A DNA stretch of 64,000 nt from Sweltsa coloradensis (Eukaryota; Arthropoda; Insecta; Plecoptera; Chloroperlidae), in the NCBI GenBank assembly GCA_024449915.1, contig JAMZAV010005047.1, forward strand, positions 33,970 through 97,969, in the 5' to 3' direction. Positions 54,797-64,000 of this stretch are shown piece by piece (position 1 is the first letter of the stretch; each line of letters begins with the position of its first letter). Under the pieces are notes generated by a model, which made no database searches, had not been told where the DNA came from, and saw only the letters and a program-made list of their open reading frames with translations. Both the position numbers and the translations under genes were made by a program.

Positions 54797-57175
54797 TAAT
54801 AATTAATGTGTTTTTAATCTACAATTAATTAAGAAATGAGATAATGAATCTGGCCGAATGGACATTGAACGGTCGTATCTAGGAAGAAGAAGAAAGCTGA
54901 GATTATGAATAATATGCAATGCCATTATCAGTTCAATGACTCGTCAAGAGCGTAACATGGTCTGAGTTGACACCAGACACCTGGTATGAAGTGGGGTATC
55001 AACAATCAACCAATGATTAGTATTAGATGATATTATAACAGATGCAGGATTTTACGTTTTAAGTGAGCAAGGTGCCTTTTGAGTTTATTCATTTACACAG
55101 AGAGAACACTCGATTCTGAGAAAAAAACTCTAATGCAGTGTAGCACAATTGTCCCCTGCTATCTAATTATGTAAATTTAGAGATTAATCAAGCTGATTAA
55201 TATGTAATTAATATGTTTTAATTAATTACTCTGGTAATTAATGATGTGAAGAGGCTAATAACTAGCCAAGGTGGTGTGATAGGCCACAAGGATCATATTG
55301 GGATGATCAAATGACAATATTATTCTCAGCAATTAGTGATATTTGCATATGGAGCAATGAAGTGAATAACTTTGCCTAAACAGGGCGTACAGACTTGAGA
55401 AGTAACTCAAAACAGGTGCTCGTGCAAGTTAAGTGAAATGACGAGTAGTTGATAACGAAATGTACGAACACTTTAGAGCAATTAACCAAATAGCGAAAAG
55501 TACCAGTTTATCATCGGGATTAGGGACGCCTCAGCGACTGAGATAAGTGGAAGAACCATCCAGAAGGAAAACGTGCCTCAGGGGTTGATGCAGGACTTCG
55601 ACGCATCAAACGTTCTAGAAGAAAGTGTGACAAATCTAAGAGAAGTCACAGCTGACTCAAAACCAAATGGGTGAAGACTAAAATGCAACCGAGAACCAGT
55701 TTGAAAGGGTTGATCTTCTTAGTGACCCGACGGTAGGTGTTTTGAAATCGCGAGAGGAGGACCCAAAAACACGGCAGTCAGTGGATTCTCACCAAGCAAT
55801 AACGTCGCGGATCGTCCGGCTAATCTGAGAGTCCACTTATCGGGGAAGTGAGTGCCAATCACACGGATGTAATTCGATACAAGTTAATTAGGACGAAAGC
55901 GTGACATGGTTCCGCTAAGTCAAAAACGTTAATAAATCGCGATAACACGGACATTCTAATCGGCAACATATCGAGACACAAGTGATGGTACCAGAGGACA
56001 ACAATACTATGGGCGTGTCCCAAGAGGCAGGAGAGGTCCAGCAAACGTGGCCGACAGAGAAGAGCCCCCCCACAAGTGTTTGATCTTCTAGTTAGTTCTA
56101 ATTAATGTGCAACTTGATGGTGTTACACATTAATTGATAAGTGAATTCCTGATTTTCGTTCCACCTCAAGACGACGATACTCCCACATCGAGTGTCAACG
56201 TAAAACACGGACAGTCACGCCTGACAAATTGGATTATTAATGAAAGATGAGTACTAACACTTATGGTAATTGCCGCTAATTGTTTTGGCAAGATTAATTA
56301 GAAAGTAATATTTTGAGGGGTTTTTATGTTTTTATTAATTAATTACGAAAGAATACCCACAGGGGTAATTAAGCAACTCAGATCTGAATAGGTAGGTAAA
56401 GCCTGTTTAAACAACCTGTGGTAACGTGTGAGTTCTTTATGAACGTGTAATGTGTATCCTTTACATTTTACAATATACCACAACTATCAATGGATATTGA
56501 TTGACGTTGAATGATTTGAGTAGCTAGCAAAACCACTGATCCTATTCACTAGGCCTGTAAGTTCGTTTAGTTTGATTATTCTACTTTGGACATCTCGTGA
56601 GAGACCGACTGACAAGCTGAGGGCAGGGCGCAGTAGAACCAGGTTTGTGTTGATTGATTAATGTTGATTTTGGCTATTGTTGTGATTTTGATTCAAGATT
56701 TGCATTTTTAGATAATTAATTGCTCTAATTAATTTATTGTAATTGTTGTAATAATTAAGTGGGAAGGAGTAGTAACATCACAGCAGATACAATATTATAG
56801 CGACATGACTACACAATAAACTAAATTTAAGTTAAATTGTACAACAGGGGAGGGGTGTGTAAATATTGTATAGTCAAAAACGTTGTTTCTTTGGAATATT
56901 ATAAAAATTAAACCTTTTAATACTATCGAGGCAACTTTTATTTGTTTTATATGATATGTATGATATCGTTTCTTGACAGTTTTTTCACTAATATCTGGGC
57001 TTGGAAAGTGCTGTTAGCATGAAACGTTGTCATAAATTATTAACTGGACACGGATATCCTAAATAAATAAAATTAACATTAATACCAACCACGAAAGCCT
57101 TCAATAAACGAAAAAAATTATCACCTCTTCAGGGAGGTTTTTGAAAGGAGAATAACAAAGAATTCAAACTATGCT
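54797..57175. other. 2.4 kb without recognisable genes or repeats
   Basis: AT-rich, with no long frame on either strand and no match to the families elsewhere in the window. Intergenic or intronic host DNA, or a very old insertion. Confidence 0.5.
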
Positions 57176-57179
57176 GTGG

Positions 57180-57370
57180 TACAAGGCCTCTTTCTCAGTG
57201 CAGATATCACTCGTTCTTACTTGCCTTTGCTTCAAAGGTGCCACAGACAAAATAAACAGTCTTCTTGCGAAACATGGTGTAACAGCAATTTTCTCTACTG
57301 GAGGGCTATCCCTGAGCTAGTTAAGCTACTTAACCAACAAATTGGACAAGGATACACAAATAATTAAATG
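57180..57370 (+). pseudogene. possible Penelope-type (GIY-YIG region) fragment
   Basis: The frame giving KGATDKINSLLAKHGVTAIF resembles the linker before the GIY-YIG nuclease in Penelope-like elements. No GIY-YIG motif is visible, so this is weak. Confidence 0.25.
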
Positions 57371-57711
57371 ATTTATTTTGTTGGAGGTGCCGGGTTGAAA
57401 GTGTGGGCCGTTTGACTGAGGCTAGTCCCGTCTGCCTGACCCTCAGACATTATATGCCATCCTTGTTGAGGACAAGGTTAATAAACGCATGCCGATCGTA
57501 GGTCTTGTCAGGTTGTTATCGTGAGAAAGTGATTCATATTGGGGTGCTTTCCAAACTGGACACAAGCCTTACGTAAATACTGTTTGTGAAAGTAAATACA
57601 TAAATAATATCCATCTCAGTCGGGGGACTGATTTTCAGCGAAATGAAATGAAATGATATAAAATTAGATCATACTAATTCAATTATTAAAATTATATTAG
57701 TGAATATAAAT
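57371..57711. other. possible LINE 3' UTR
   Basis: It contains CATCTCAGTCGGGGGACTGATTTTCAG, partly like the SINE tail in reverse, and ends GAAATGAAATGAAATGATA. No gene. Confidence 0.3.
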
Positions 57712-57950
57712 CTAGGTGCCCATTAGGGCGCCGCAGCCAAGCCGTGGCACGCTACACACTCTGGCACCTTATACAGCAAGCAAAGTTGGGGTGTTTTCGA
57801 GGTGTTTCCCAGCCGTCATGAAACGTGATGTGAAATTGAAAACTATCAAAATCGAGGGGATTTAGGTATCCGACAACACATGCCAAATTTGGTTGGGGTA
57901 CGAGCATTCCTTCTTGGTGAAAAAATGACTTGAAACATGCTCAAAAACGA
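57712..57950. mobile_element. family C terminus (third copy)
   Basis: CTAGGTGCCCATTAGGGCGC, CGCAGCCAAGC and the same inward sequence as 11,574 (ACGTGATGTGA, CAACACATGCCAAATTTGG) down to ACATGCTCAAAA. There it runs into an H-type repeat. No partner arm was found on the right. Confidence 0.65.
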
Positions 57951-57993
57951 TAACAAATCACATACAACTTACTGTATCAAACCCTTTATTTGT

Positions 57994-58400
57994 GTGGCTC
58001 GTTAGTCATGTGGTTAGCGTATCTGCTTCCAATGCAGAAGATCCAGGGTTCGATCCCGGCTAAAGTTAGAATTTTTTATCTTCTTATTTGGAATTAATTC
58101 CATCATGTTTTGTTTAAGGATTTTGTTAACGATGACTTTTGAGCCGTTCTAGCAACGAGGCTCACATTAAATTTTAAGTTGTTCTGAATCGGTCTTGTTG
58201 ATTCTGGCTTTATCCACGGATGTTCGCACTGCCCATACCATTGATTGTAAAATTTCCTTACAAGAAATATTGATCATTGTTTGGTTATCGCTCACTCGTC
58301 AATTGCGTCGGGGCCCTACAGGGTTGGCATGGTCGCTTTGGTTTATTGTCCCCCGCATAAAATCAGTTATGTCAAGTGGGTAGACACTAAATGCGTTTTT
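57994..58400 (+). mobile_element. tRNA-derived SINE S, second copy
   Basis: Head 57,994-58,064 with the same anticodon-loop sequence and a B box GGTTCGATCCC. The body is diverged from 53,322. The 3' side ends AGTGGGTAGACACTAAATGCG and continues into H-type sequence rather than the (TTTA)n tail. Confidence 0.75.
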
Positions 58401-59264
58401 TTCTATCGTAGACCTAGCTTTGCTAAAGAAAACTCGTTCTTTTCCCAACGCGATAACAAATCGCAGCGTCAGAATGCAAGTGTTCTAACCGACATTTTTG
58501 TACTTTTCGAGTTAGGCACGGAATATGTTTCTTTGGGATGCAATTGTTCTATCTGCAAAATTCATAAGCGTATCTGTACGCGATCTATGAGGAATTTGAT
58601 GAAATTCTTTTGTTTTTGCGCCCAAATTGAATAAAAAGTGTTCAATAACCATCAAAATCTTTCTTTTTAATCGTTATTTTTTCAAGTATGAAGATATATT
58701 TATTAGTATGTAATATGCCCAACTACTTTTATTGATGATAATTTAAAAATGTTAAGAATATTTACTATTTTGAACAAATATTGAGTTTTAAATTTAAAAA
58801 ATTATAATTTTTCTAGAAAGTTTTTTAAAAATGAAAAAAAGTATGAAACAATTTTTTTTTAAGTGTAACATCCAGAAAAGTATATTGTATGATTAAATTT
58901 AAATATTTGTTATGCTACTTAAATTGTTGGCAACAATAAAATAAAAAAAGTGTGTAGATAGAACAAATGCACACCCAATTTCATTTTTTCCTGGAGTACA
59001 AAATGTTCTATCTACAATCCAACATTGTTATAAATCCAATATGAATCAATAAAATTTCATTTTTTTTTATTGGTGGGTCAGACAACCTATTTGTGGGTAA
59101 TAAATAATTTGAGATTAATTTTGGAATCACCAATATAAAGTTAAGAGATATCAAACTTTCAAATGCTCATATCTCAAAACTACCCCTAGGCGGAGTTAGA
59201 ACGTTGCATTCTGAGCTGCGAAATCACTGTATTAATCTCTTTTAACGTTGGCCTTACGAGGTGA
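58401..59264. other. AT-rich sequence with an H-like start
   Basis: The first ~70 bases (TATCGTAGACCTAGC, CCCAACGCGATAACAAATCG) match 63,655-63,720. The rest is A/T-rich with no gene. Confidence 0.5.
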
Positions 59265-59545
59265 AGAAAGAGAAGAATCGCGATAACAAATACATACAAT
59301 CACTGTATGAGACTTTTTTTATTGAAGGCCAACTTGGCTGAAGAAAACGGGCATTTTTCCCGATGGCGAAAAATAATCAGATATCACTCACTTAAAAAAA
59401 AAAAACTTAACAATAGCCCTATCAGGCTGAAGAAAGAAGAAAGAAAAGAATCGCGACAAAAATCACATACAATCACTGTATGAAACACTTTTATCGTTGG
59501 CCTAACTGGCTGAAGAAAAACGGGTATTTTTCTTTAACGCGATTA
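59265..59545. repeat. H tandem repeat (left)
   Basis: About three diverged units built on GCGATAACAAAT, CATACAATCACTGTATGA (itself a palindrome) and GGCTGAAGAAAACGGGTATTTTTC. The same array reappears at 63,655-63,960 in the same orientation. Confidence 0.7.
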
Positions 59546-59689
59546 CAAATTTGAATTTGTTCTAATTCAGCCTTGTGATTCTGGCGTTATTAATAGTCCG
59601 AGAGCTCGCAACATAAAGTCTCCCCTCATAGGGACATATGTGTTGACCATTGGAATAGAAGGGAAATTCAAGCATTTCAAAAATGCACG

Positions 59690-60660
59690 TCTTACAATCA
59701 ACGTGGGGCGTTACCCGTCAGACGCCCCAAAGTGGGCCCAAAAGGTCAAATCTGCCCCATAGGTACATGATTGAAACATAGAAAAATTATAGAAAAAGTT
59801 ATCCCAAAAGATATCACTCGTAAACGGGTGCGATGGGCCGTTGACCGTCAGACTCCCCAAGTGGGCCCAAAAAGGGTCAACTCTGCCTCATAAGGTGTAC
59901 ATGATTCAACATACGTCATTTTATAGGAAAAATACCGAAAAACGAAATTTCCGTCAGACGGCTGCGTTGGGCCGTGACCGTCAGATGCCCCAAAGTTGCC
60001 CCCCAAAAAAGGTCAAATCTGCCCCTTTAGTATACATGATGAACATAAGAAAAATTATAGAAGAAGTTAGCCAAAAAGATATCACTCGTCAGACGGGCTG
60101 CGATGAGCCGTTGACCCGTCAGACCCCCAAGTGGGCCCCAAAAGGGGGACTTGCCCTCAAAGGTTACTTGATTCCAACTACGTCATTTTATGGGAAAATT
60201 ACTAGGGAAAAACGAATTTATTCGTCAGAGGTGCCTGGGCTTTGACCCGCAGATGCCCCCAAAGTGGCCCCCCCAAAAAGCAAACTTCCCTCATAGGTAT
60301 ACATGATCAAACATTCATGTTATTGGAAAAGGTTACCAGGAAAAGGAATGTCATTCGTCAGACGAGCTGCATGGGGCTTTGGACCCGTTGTAACCCCAAA
60401 GTGGGGCCCAAAAAAGTAAATCTGCCTCATAAGGTTACATGATTTAAACATAAGTATTTATAGAGGGTACCAGGGAAAACGAATATCACGCTAGACGGGT
60501 GGGGTGGGGATTTGCTTGTCAAACGCCCCCGAAGTGGGCCTAAAAAGCCAAATTTGACCTCATAAGGTATACATGATTTAAAAAAGGCATTTATAGAAAA
60601 ATTCCACGGAAAAGAATACACTCGTCAGACTGCTCTGTGGGGTTCTTACCGCCACCTCCC
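59690..60660. repeat. I tandem array, left arm (~132 bp units)
   Basis: The motif CCCGTCAGACGCCCCAAAGT or variants recurs near 59,717, 59,848, 59,979, 60,115, 60,245, 60,383 and 60,515 (spacing 130-138). Each unit also has TACATGATT-AAACAT and a GAAAAATTA-type stretch. Confidence 0.85.
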
Positions 60661-62279
60661 CTCAAAAAAATACAGTTAAAAAATGTTTTGTCTCGAATAC
60701 TTACGAAATTATGTGGATTCAATCGGATTGTGTGTAATATGTAGTCCTGATGTTTTTTTAAAGCATATTTTGGGTCATTGGCCCTGCAACTACCACTTTT
60801 TCATTTTTGGAAATACTAGATGGTGAATAAATCAGGAATACATGTTACCTTTTTTGCTTATGGTTTTTATGAATTAATAAAGTGTATGTATAGGGTATAG
60901 GTTAGGTGAAAAACTGTAAAGAGTTTAATTTAATTTTTTTTACAAATGAAGAGTTGTGTTATTACTACTTTTTTACATGATACTATACGGATTCTCATTA
61001 AGTATTCGTAAACTATTGTATTTTGTATACGATACAAGAAAATCATTGAAAATTTTCAATTACTTTTATCATATAAGTAATTATATCATAGTAATCATAA
61101 GTTACGTAATAATTAACATCATTTTTAAACCTATTAAGCAATAAATTTTTAAAATATGTGTAATCATGTAAAAAAGTATTTAAGTTACAAACAATTGAGG
61201 GTTAGAATATAAAATTTGGGGTATGTCTCCATCAAACTTCCAACTTTTCCGTTATCACCGTATGTTTCAACTTTTTATCATAGTAATCTTCAGAAGTAAT
61301 CATCATCATATCACAAGTAAGAATTTGTAATGTGTGAAATCATACAAGTAGTTTAATAAGTAACAAACAATTAAAGATTAGAATATATAAATTGGTTGGT
61401 TACAATAACTTCAAATATCAAAACTTCTATCACATTCGTTATCCCCCCGACGCTTGTACGCTTTAACATTTTAAATTTGTTATAAAACATCATATCATAA
61501 CATACGTAATAATCTTTTACATGTGTTGAAAAAATGCAAATACTTTTCATAAGTTAAAGACAATTGAGGATTAGAATAAATAAATTGTTCAAAAATCAAA
61601 GCTGTAATCACATTTGCATCAAGTACGCTGCTTCTGAAACATCTATGTCATCATCCTCATCGAAAACCTTCTATTCTAAATCGCATTGCATAATCCCTCA
61701 ACTGACAAAGGGTACAGATCATCCAGGAACCCTCTTTGGGCTGTATTAACATCTCTATAATTATATATACATAATGGATTTTTTTAAATTTCTGTCTATG
61801 GAACCAATTGAACAGCGTCATAGTTGCTTATACAATAAAACCAAGGTGGCTAAGCTCGAGAAAACCAGGCTTTGACGCAGAGCGCAGAGGTAAAATCTGG
61901 ATCACTTGGAAGCTCTATCGTTGGTCCTATCGGGTTGTGCTTTTCACTAAAATGATAAGAAAGAATGGTAATAAGGGGTATCTTGGCACATTTTTTTAAA
62001 TATTTCTCATTTTCTTATTAACTGACCGTAAATATGACACCAAACTGTTGATTTTTAGTAATTTACTAATTTTGTGTAGGAGACAAATATTTGAAATCTC
62101 AAAATGTGCTTAGATAGCGGGCACACGCTCATCCTTTCTGACAGCCTCCCAAAAATGCAGATTTTTTGATAAAAATTAAGGTAAAAATGGTTATGTTCTT
62201 GTATGTGAAATTAAAATTGATTTGATGATCAAGCGTGTTGTTAAAAGGGCATTATCATTGTAAAAAAGATGGCCCGAGC
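60661..62279. other. spacer of the I element, AT-rich with a diverged ~200 bp tandem
   Basis: Three diverged units with AACAATTGAGG(G/A)TTAGAATA lie near 61,190, 61,368 and 61,560. No gene or transposase motif was found. Confidence 0.5.
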
Positions 62280-63370
62280 TTGGCAAACAGTCTTAAGGGG
62301 AGATTCGACATCTTTGGGGGGGCCCAAATTTGGAGGTAACCTAACAAGTCCAAAGCCCAACGCGCTCGTCTGACGAGTGATATTCGTTTTCCTGGTAACT
62401 TTTTTTATAAAATGACGAATGTTTGAGGCAGATTTGACTTTTTTTGGGGGGCCCCCTTTGGGGGCATCTGAGGGTCAAAGCCCCAAGGCAGCCCGTCTGA
62501 CGAATGATATTCCGTTTTTCTAGTAATTTTCCTATAAAATGACGTATGTTTGAATCATGTATACCTTATGAGGGCAGAGTTGACTTTTTTGGGGCCCCCT
62601 TTGGGGGGGTCTGACGGGTCAACGGCCCATCGCAGCCCCCGTCTGACGAGTGATTTTTTCATTTTTGGGCTAACTTCTTCTATAATTTTTCTTGTTTCAA
62701 TCATGTATACTAATAAGGGCAGATGTGACCTTTTTTGGGGGCCAATTTGGGGGCATCTGACGGGGTCAACGGCCCAACGCAGCCGTCTGACGAGTTTATA
62801 TTCGTTTTTCTGGTAATTTCCCCATAAAATGCGTATGTTTGAATCATGTAAACCTTATGAGGGCAGAGTTGACCTTTTTTGGGCCCACTTTGGGGCGTCT
62901 GACGGGTCAACGGCCCATCGCAGCCCGTCTGACGAGTGATATTCATTTTTGGGCTAACTTCTTCTGTAATTTTTCTTATGTTTCAATCATGTTTATAATA
63001 GAGGCAGATTTTGACCTTTTTTGGGGGGGCCATTTTGGGGGCATCTGACGGGTCAACGGCCAACGCAGCTCGTTTGGGCGAATGATATTCGTTTTCTTGT
63101 AATTTCCCTATAAAATAACGTATAATTGAATCATGTATACCTTTATGAGGGCAGGAGTTGACCTTTTTTGGGGCCCACTTTGAGGGCGTTGACGGTCAAC
63201 GGCCATCGCAGCCGTCTGACGAGTAATATTAATTTTTGGTCTAACTTTTTCTTAATTTTTCTTATGTTTCAATACATGTATACTTAATAGGGGCAGATTT
63301 GACCTTTTTTGGGGCCCACTTTGGGGCGTCTGACGGGTAAAACGCCCCAACGTGACTTGTAAGACGTGCA
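62280..63370. repeat. I tandem array, right arm
   Basis: The reverse complement of the left arm, about eight units; the motif ACTTTGGGGCGTCTGACGGG or variants recurs every 130-150 bp. Units are about as diverged from each other as from the left arm. Confidence 0.85.
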
Positions 63371-63465
63371 TTTTTGAAAATGACTTGAATTTCCCCCTTC
63401 TATTCCAATGGTCAAACCATATGTACTCTATGAGGGGAGACTTGATGTTTCGAGCTCTCGGTCTA

Positions 63466-63660
63466 TAATGGATGTTCGCACTGTCCATACCATTGATTGT
63501 AAAATTTCCTTATAAGAAATATCAATCGATGGTTGGTTATCGTTCATGTTCAAATTTCGTGGGGTACAGGGTTGGCTTGGTCGCTTGGTTTGTTGTCCTC
63601 CGCAGAAAATCAGTTATTGGACTGAGTGGGTAGACTCTAATAATGCGTTTTATTTTTATC
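63466..63660 (+). mobile_element. SINE S 3' part (third copy)
   Basis: GATGTTCGCACTGTCCATACC, GGTTGGTTATCGTTCA and AGTGGGTAGACTCTAATAATG. Its 5' part lies at 59,546-59,590, across the I element. The tRNA head is missing. Confidence 0.65.
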
Positions 63661-63960
63661 GTAGACCTAGCTTAACTAAAGAAAAAAGGGTACTTTTCCC
63701 GGGTGCGAAAAACAAATCACATACATCTCTTTTTATTAAACACTTTTACGTTAGCCTCCATAGGCGAAGAAAAAAGAAAGAGAAGAATGCGATAAAAAAT
63801 TACATACAATCACTGTATGAAAACACTTTTACGAAGGCCAATTTGGCCGAAGAAAACGGGTATTTTCCGATCGCGAAACAAATCACTGATAACTCACTGT
63901 ATAAAAATTTTAACGTGGCTATCTACGGGGGATGTGGAAAAAACAAACACTTTTGAAAAG
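63655..63960. repeat. H tandem repeat (right)
   Basis: Diverged units as at 59,265-59,545, including ACATACAATCACTGTATGAA and GCCGAAGAAAACGGGTATTTT. They run to near the window edge. Confidence 0.65.
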
Positions 63961-64000
63961 GGAATGCGAAAAAATTTTACCATTATCATCTTTTTACCCT

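Larger units (their letters stand above)
59546..63468. mobile_element. large inverted-repeat element built of I arrays, inserted in a SINE
   Basis: SINE sequence breaks at about 59,590 (GATTCTGGCGTTATTAATAG) and resumes at about 63,466 (TATAATGGATGTTCGCACTG). The insert ends are inverted: CCGAGAGCTCG[C/A]AACAT and AAGTCTCCCCTCATAG. Both arms are tandem arrays of a ~132 bp unit, in opposite directions, around a 1.6 kb spacer. No coding capacity. Confidence 0.7.

Noticed and set aside
59690..60660. CRISPR-like array
   Set aside because: Units are ~132 bp, diverged throughout, with no constant repeat / unique spacer pattern, and the sequence is eukaryotic.

Overview
The window is eukaryotic, AT-rich, and almost entirely repeats and mobile elements; I can support only one likely host exon. 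It has pol fragments of gypsy-type LTR elements, APE-type LINEs (one with a 2A-like motif), a tRNA-derived SINE with a TTTA-repeat tail, many palindromic and Helitron-like elements, a splice donor, and the standard code. This fits a repeat-rich metazoan, most likely a marine invertebrate. I cannot name the species. Repeat families are lettered here: A (Helitron/Helentron-like, ends TTGGATGAGC and TTTTCCTAG), A2 (a relative of A), B (~500 bp fold-back), C and E (long palindromic elements ending in CTAG), D (~500 bp fold-back), G (~390 bp retroposon), S (SINE), H and I (tandem repeats).

Layout. 1-11.5 kb: A and A2 copies nested inside one another, with two microscopic palindromic insertions, one TA-flanked palindromic element, a reversed G copy and one D palindrome. 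11.57-17.85 kb: an arm of a C element, a D copy, then a complete 5.1 kb giant palindrome (E) with a ~295 bp tandem array, two B palindromes and a LINE 3' remnant between them. 18.1-20.8 kb: a Harbinger-like MITE, a gypsy integrase fragment blown up by a (CAGTC)n tract, and another A copy. 20,851-24,136: a young LTR retrotransposon with identical 259 bp LTRs and a 5 bp target duplication; its interior holds D and C segments and a single ORF. 24.4-24.7 kb: the GC-rich host exon with a GTAAGT donor. 26.15-35.4 kb: a second E palindrome, interrupted by a 5.6 kb 2A-bearing LINE that itself carries a 1.8 kb insertion. 35.4-37 kb: a small palindromic element, a truncated SINE and a PHD-finger ORF1 remnant. 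37-48.3 kb: two related, decayed gypsy elements; the second is cut by an E/B insertion that contains a GC-rich LINE fragment, and by a 631 bp MITE. 48.5-52.8 kb: a zinc-knuckle remnant, a reverse-strand LINE end, and a multi-exon-length pseudogene of a cysteine-rich, PIN-like family hit by a 30 bp palindrome. 53-64 kb: two tRNA-headed SINEs, an A copy, a C terminus, and a large inverted repeat built of ~132 bp tandem units that was inserted into a third SINE.

The genes do not work together as a system. What unifies the window is insertion history: paralogous empty sites, target duplications and interrupted reading frames let many boundaries be fixed to the base. The most unusual items are the 30-44 bp perfect palindromes with target duplications, the giant palindromic CTAG-ended elements, the young LTR element with palindromic cargo, and the 2A-bearing LINE.
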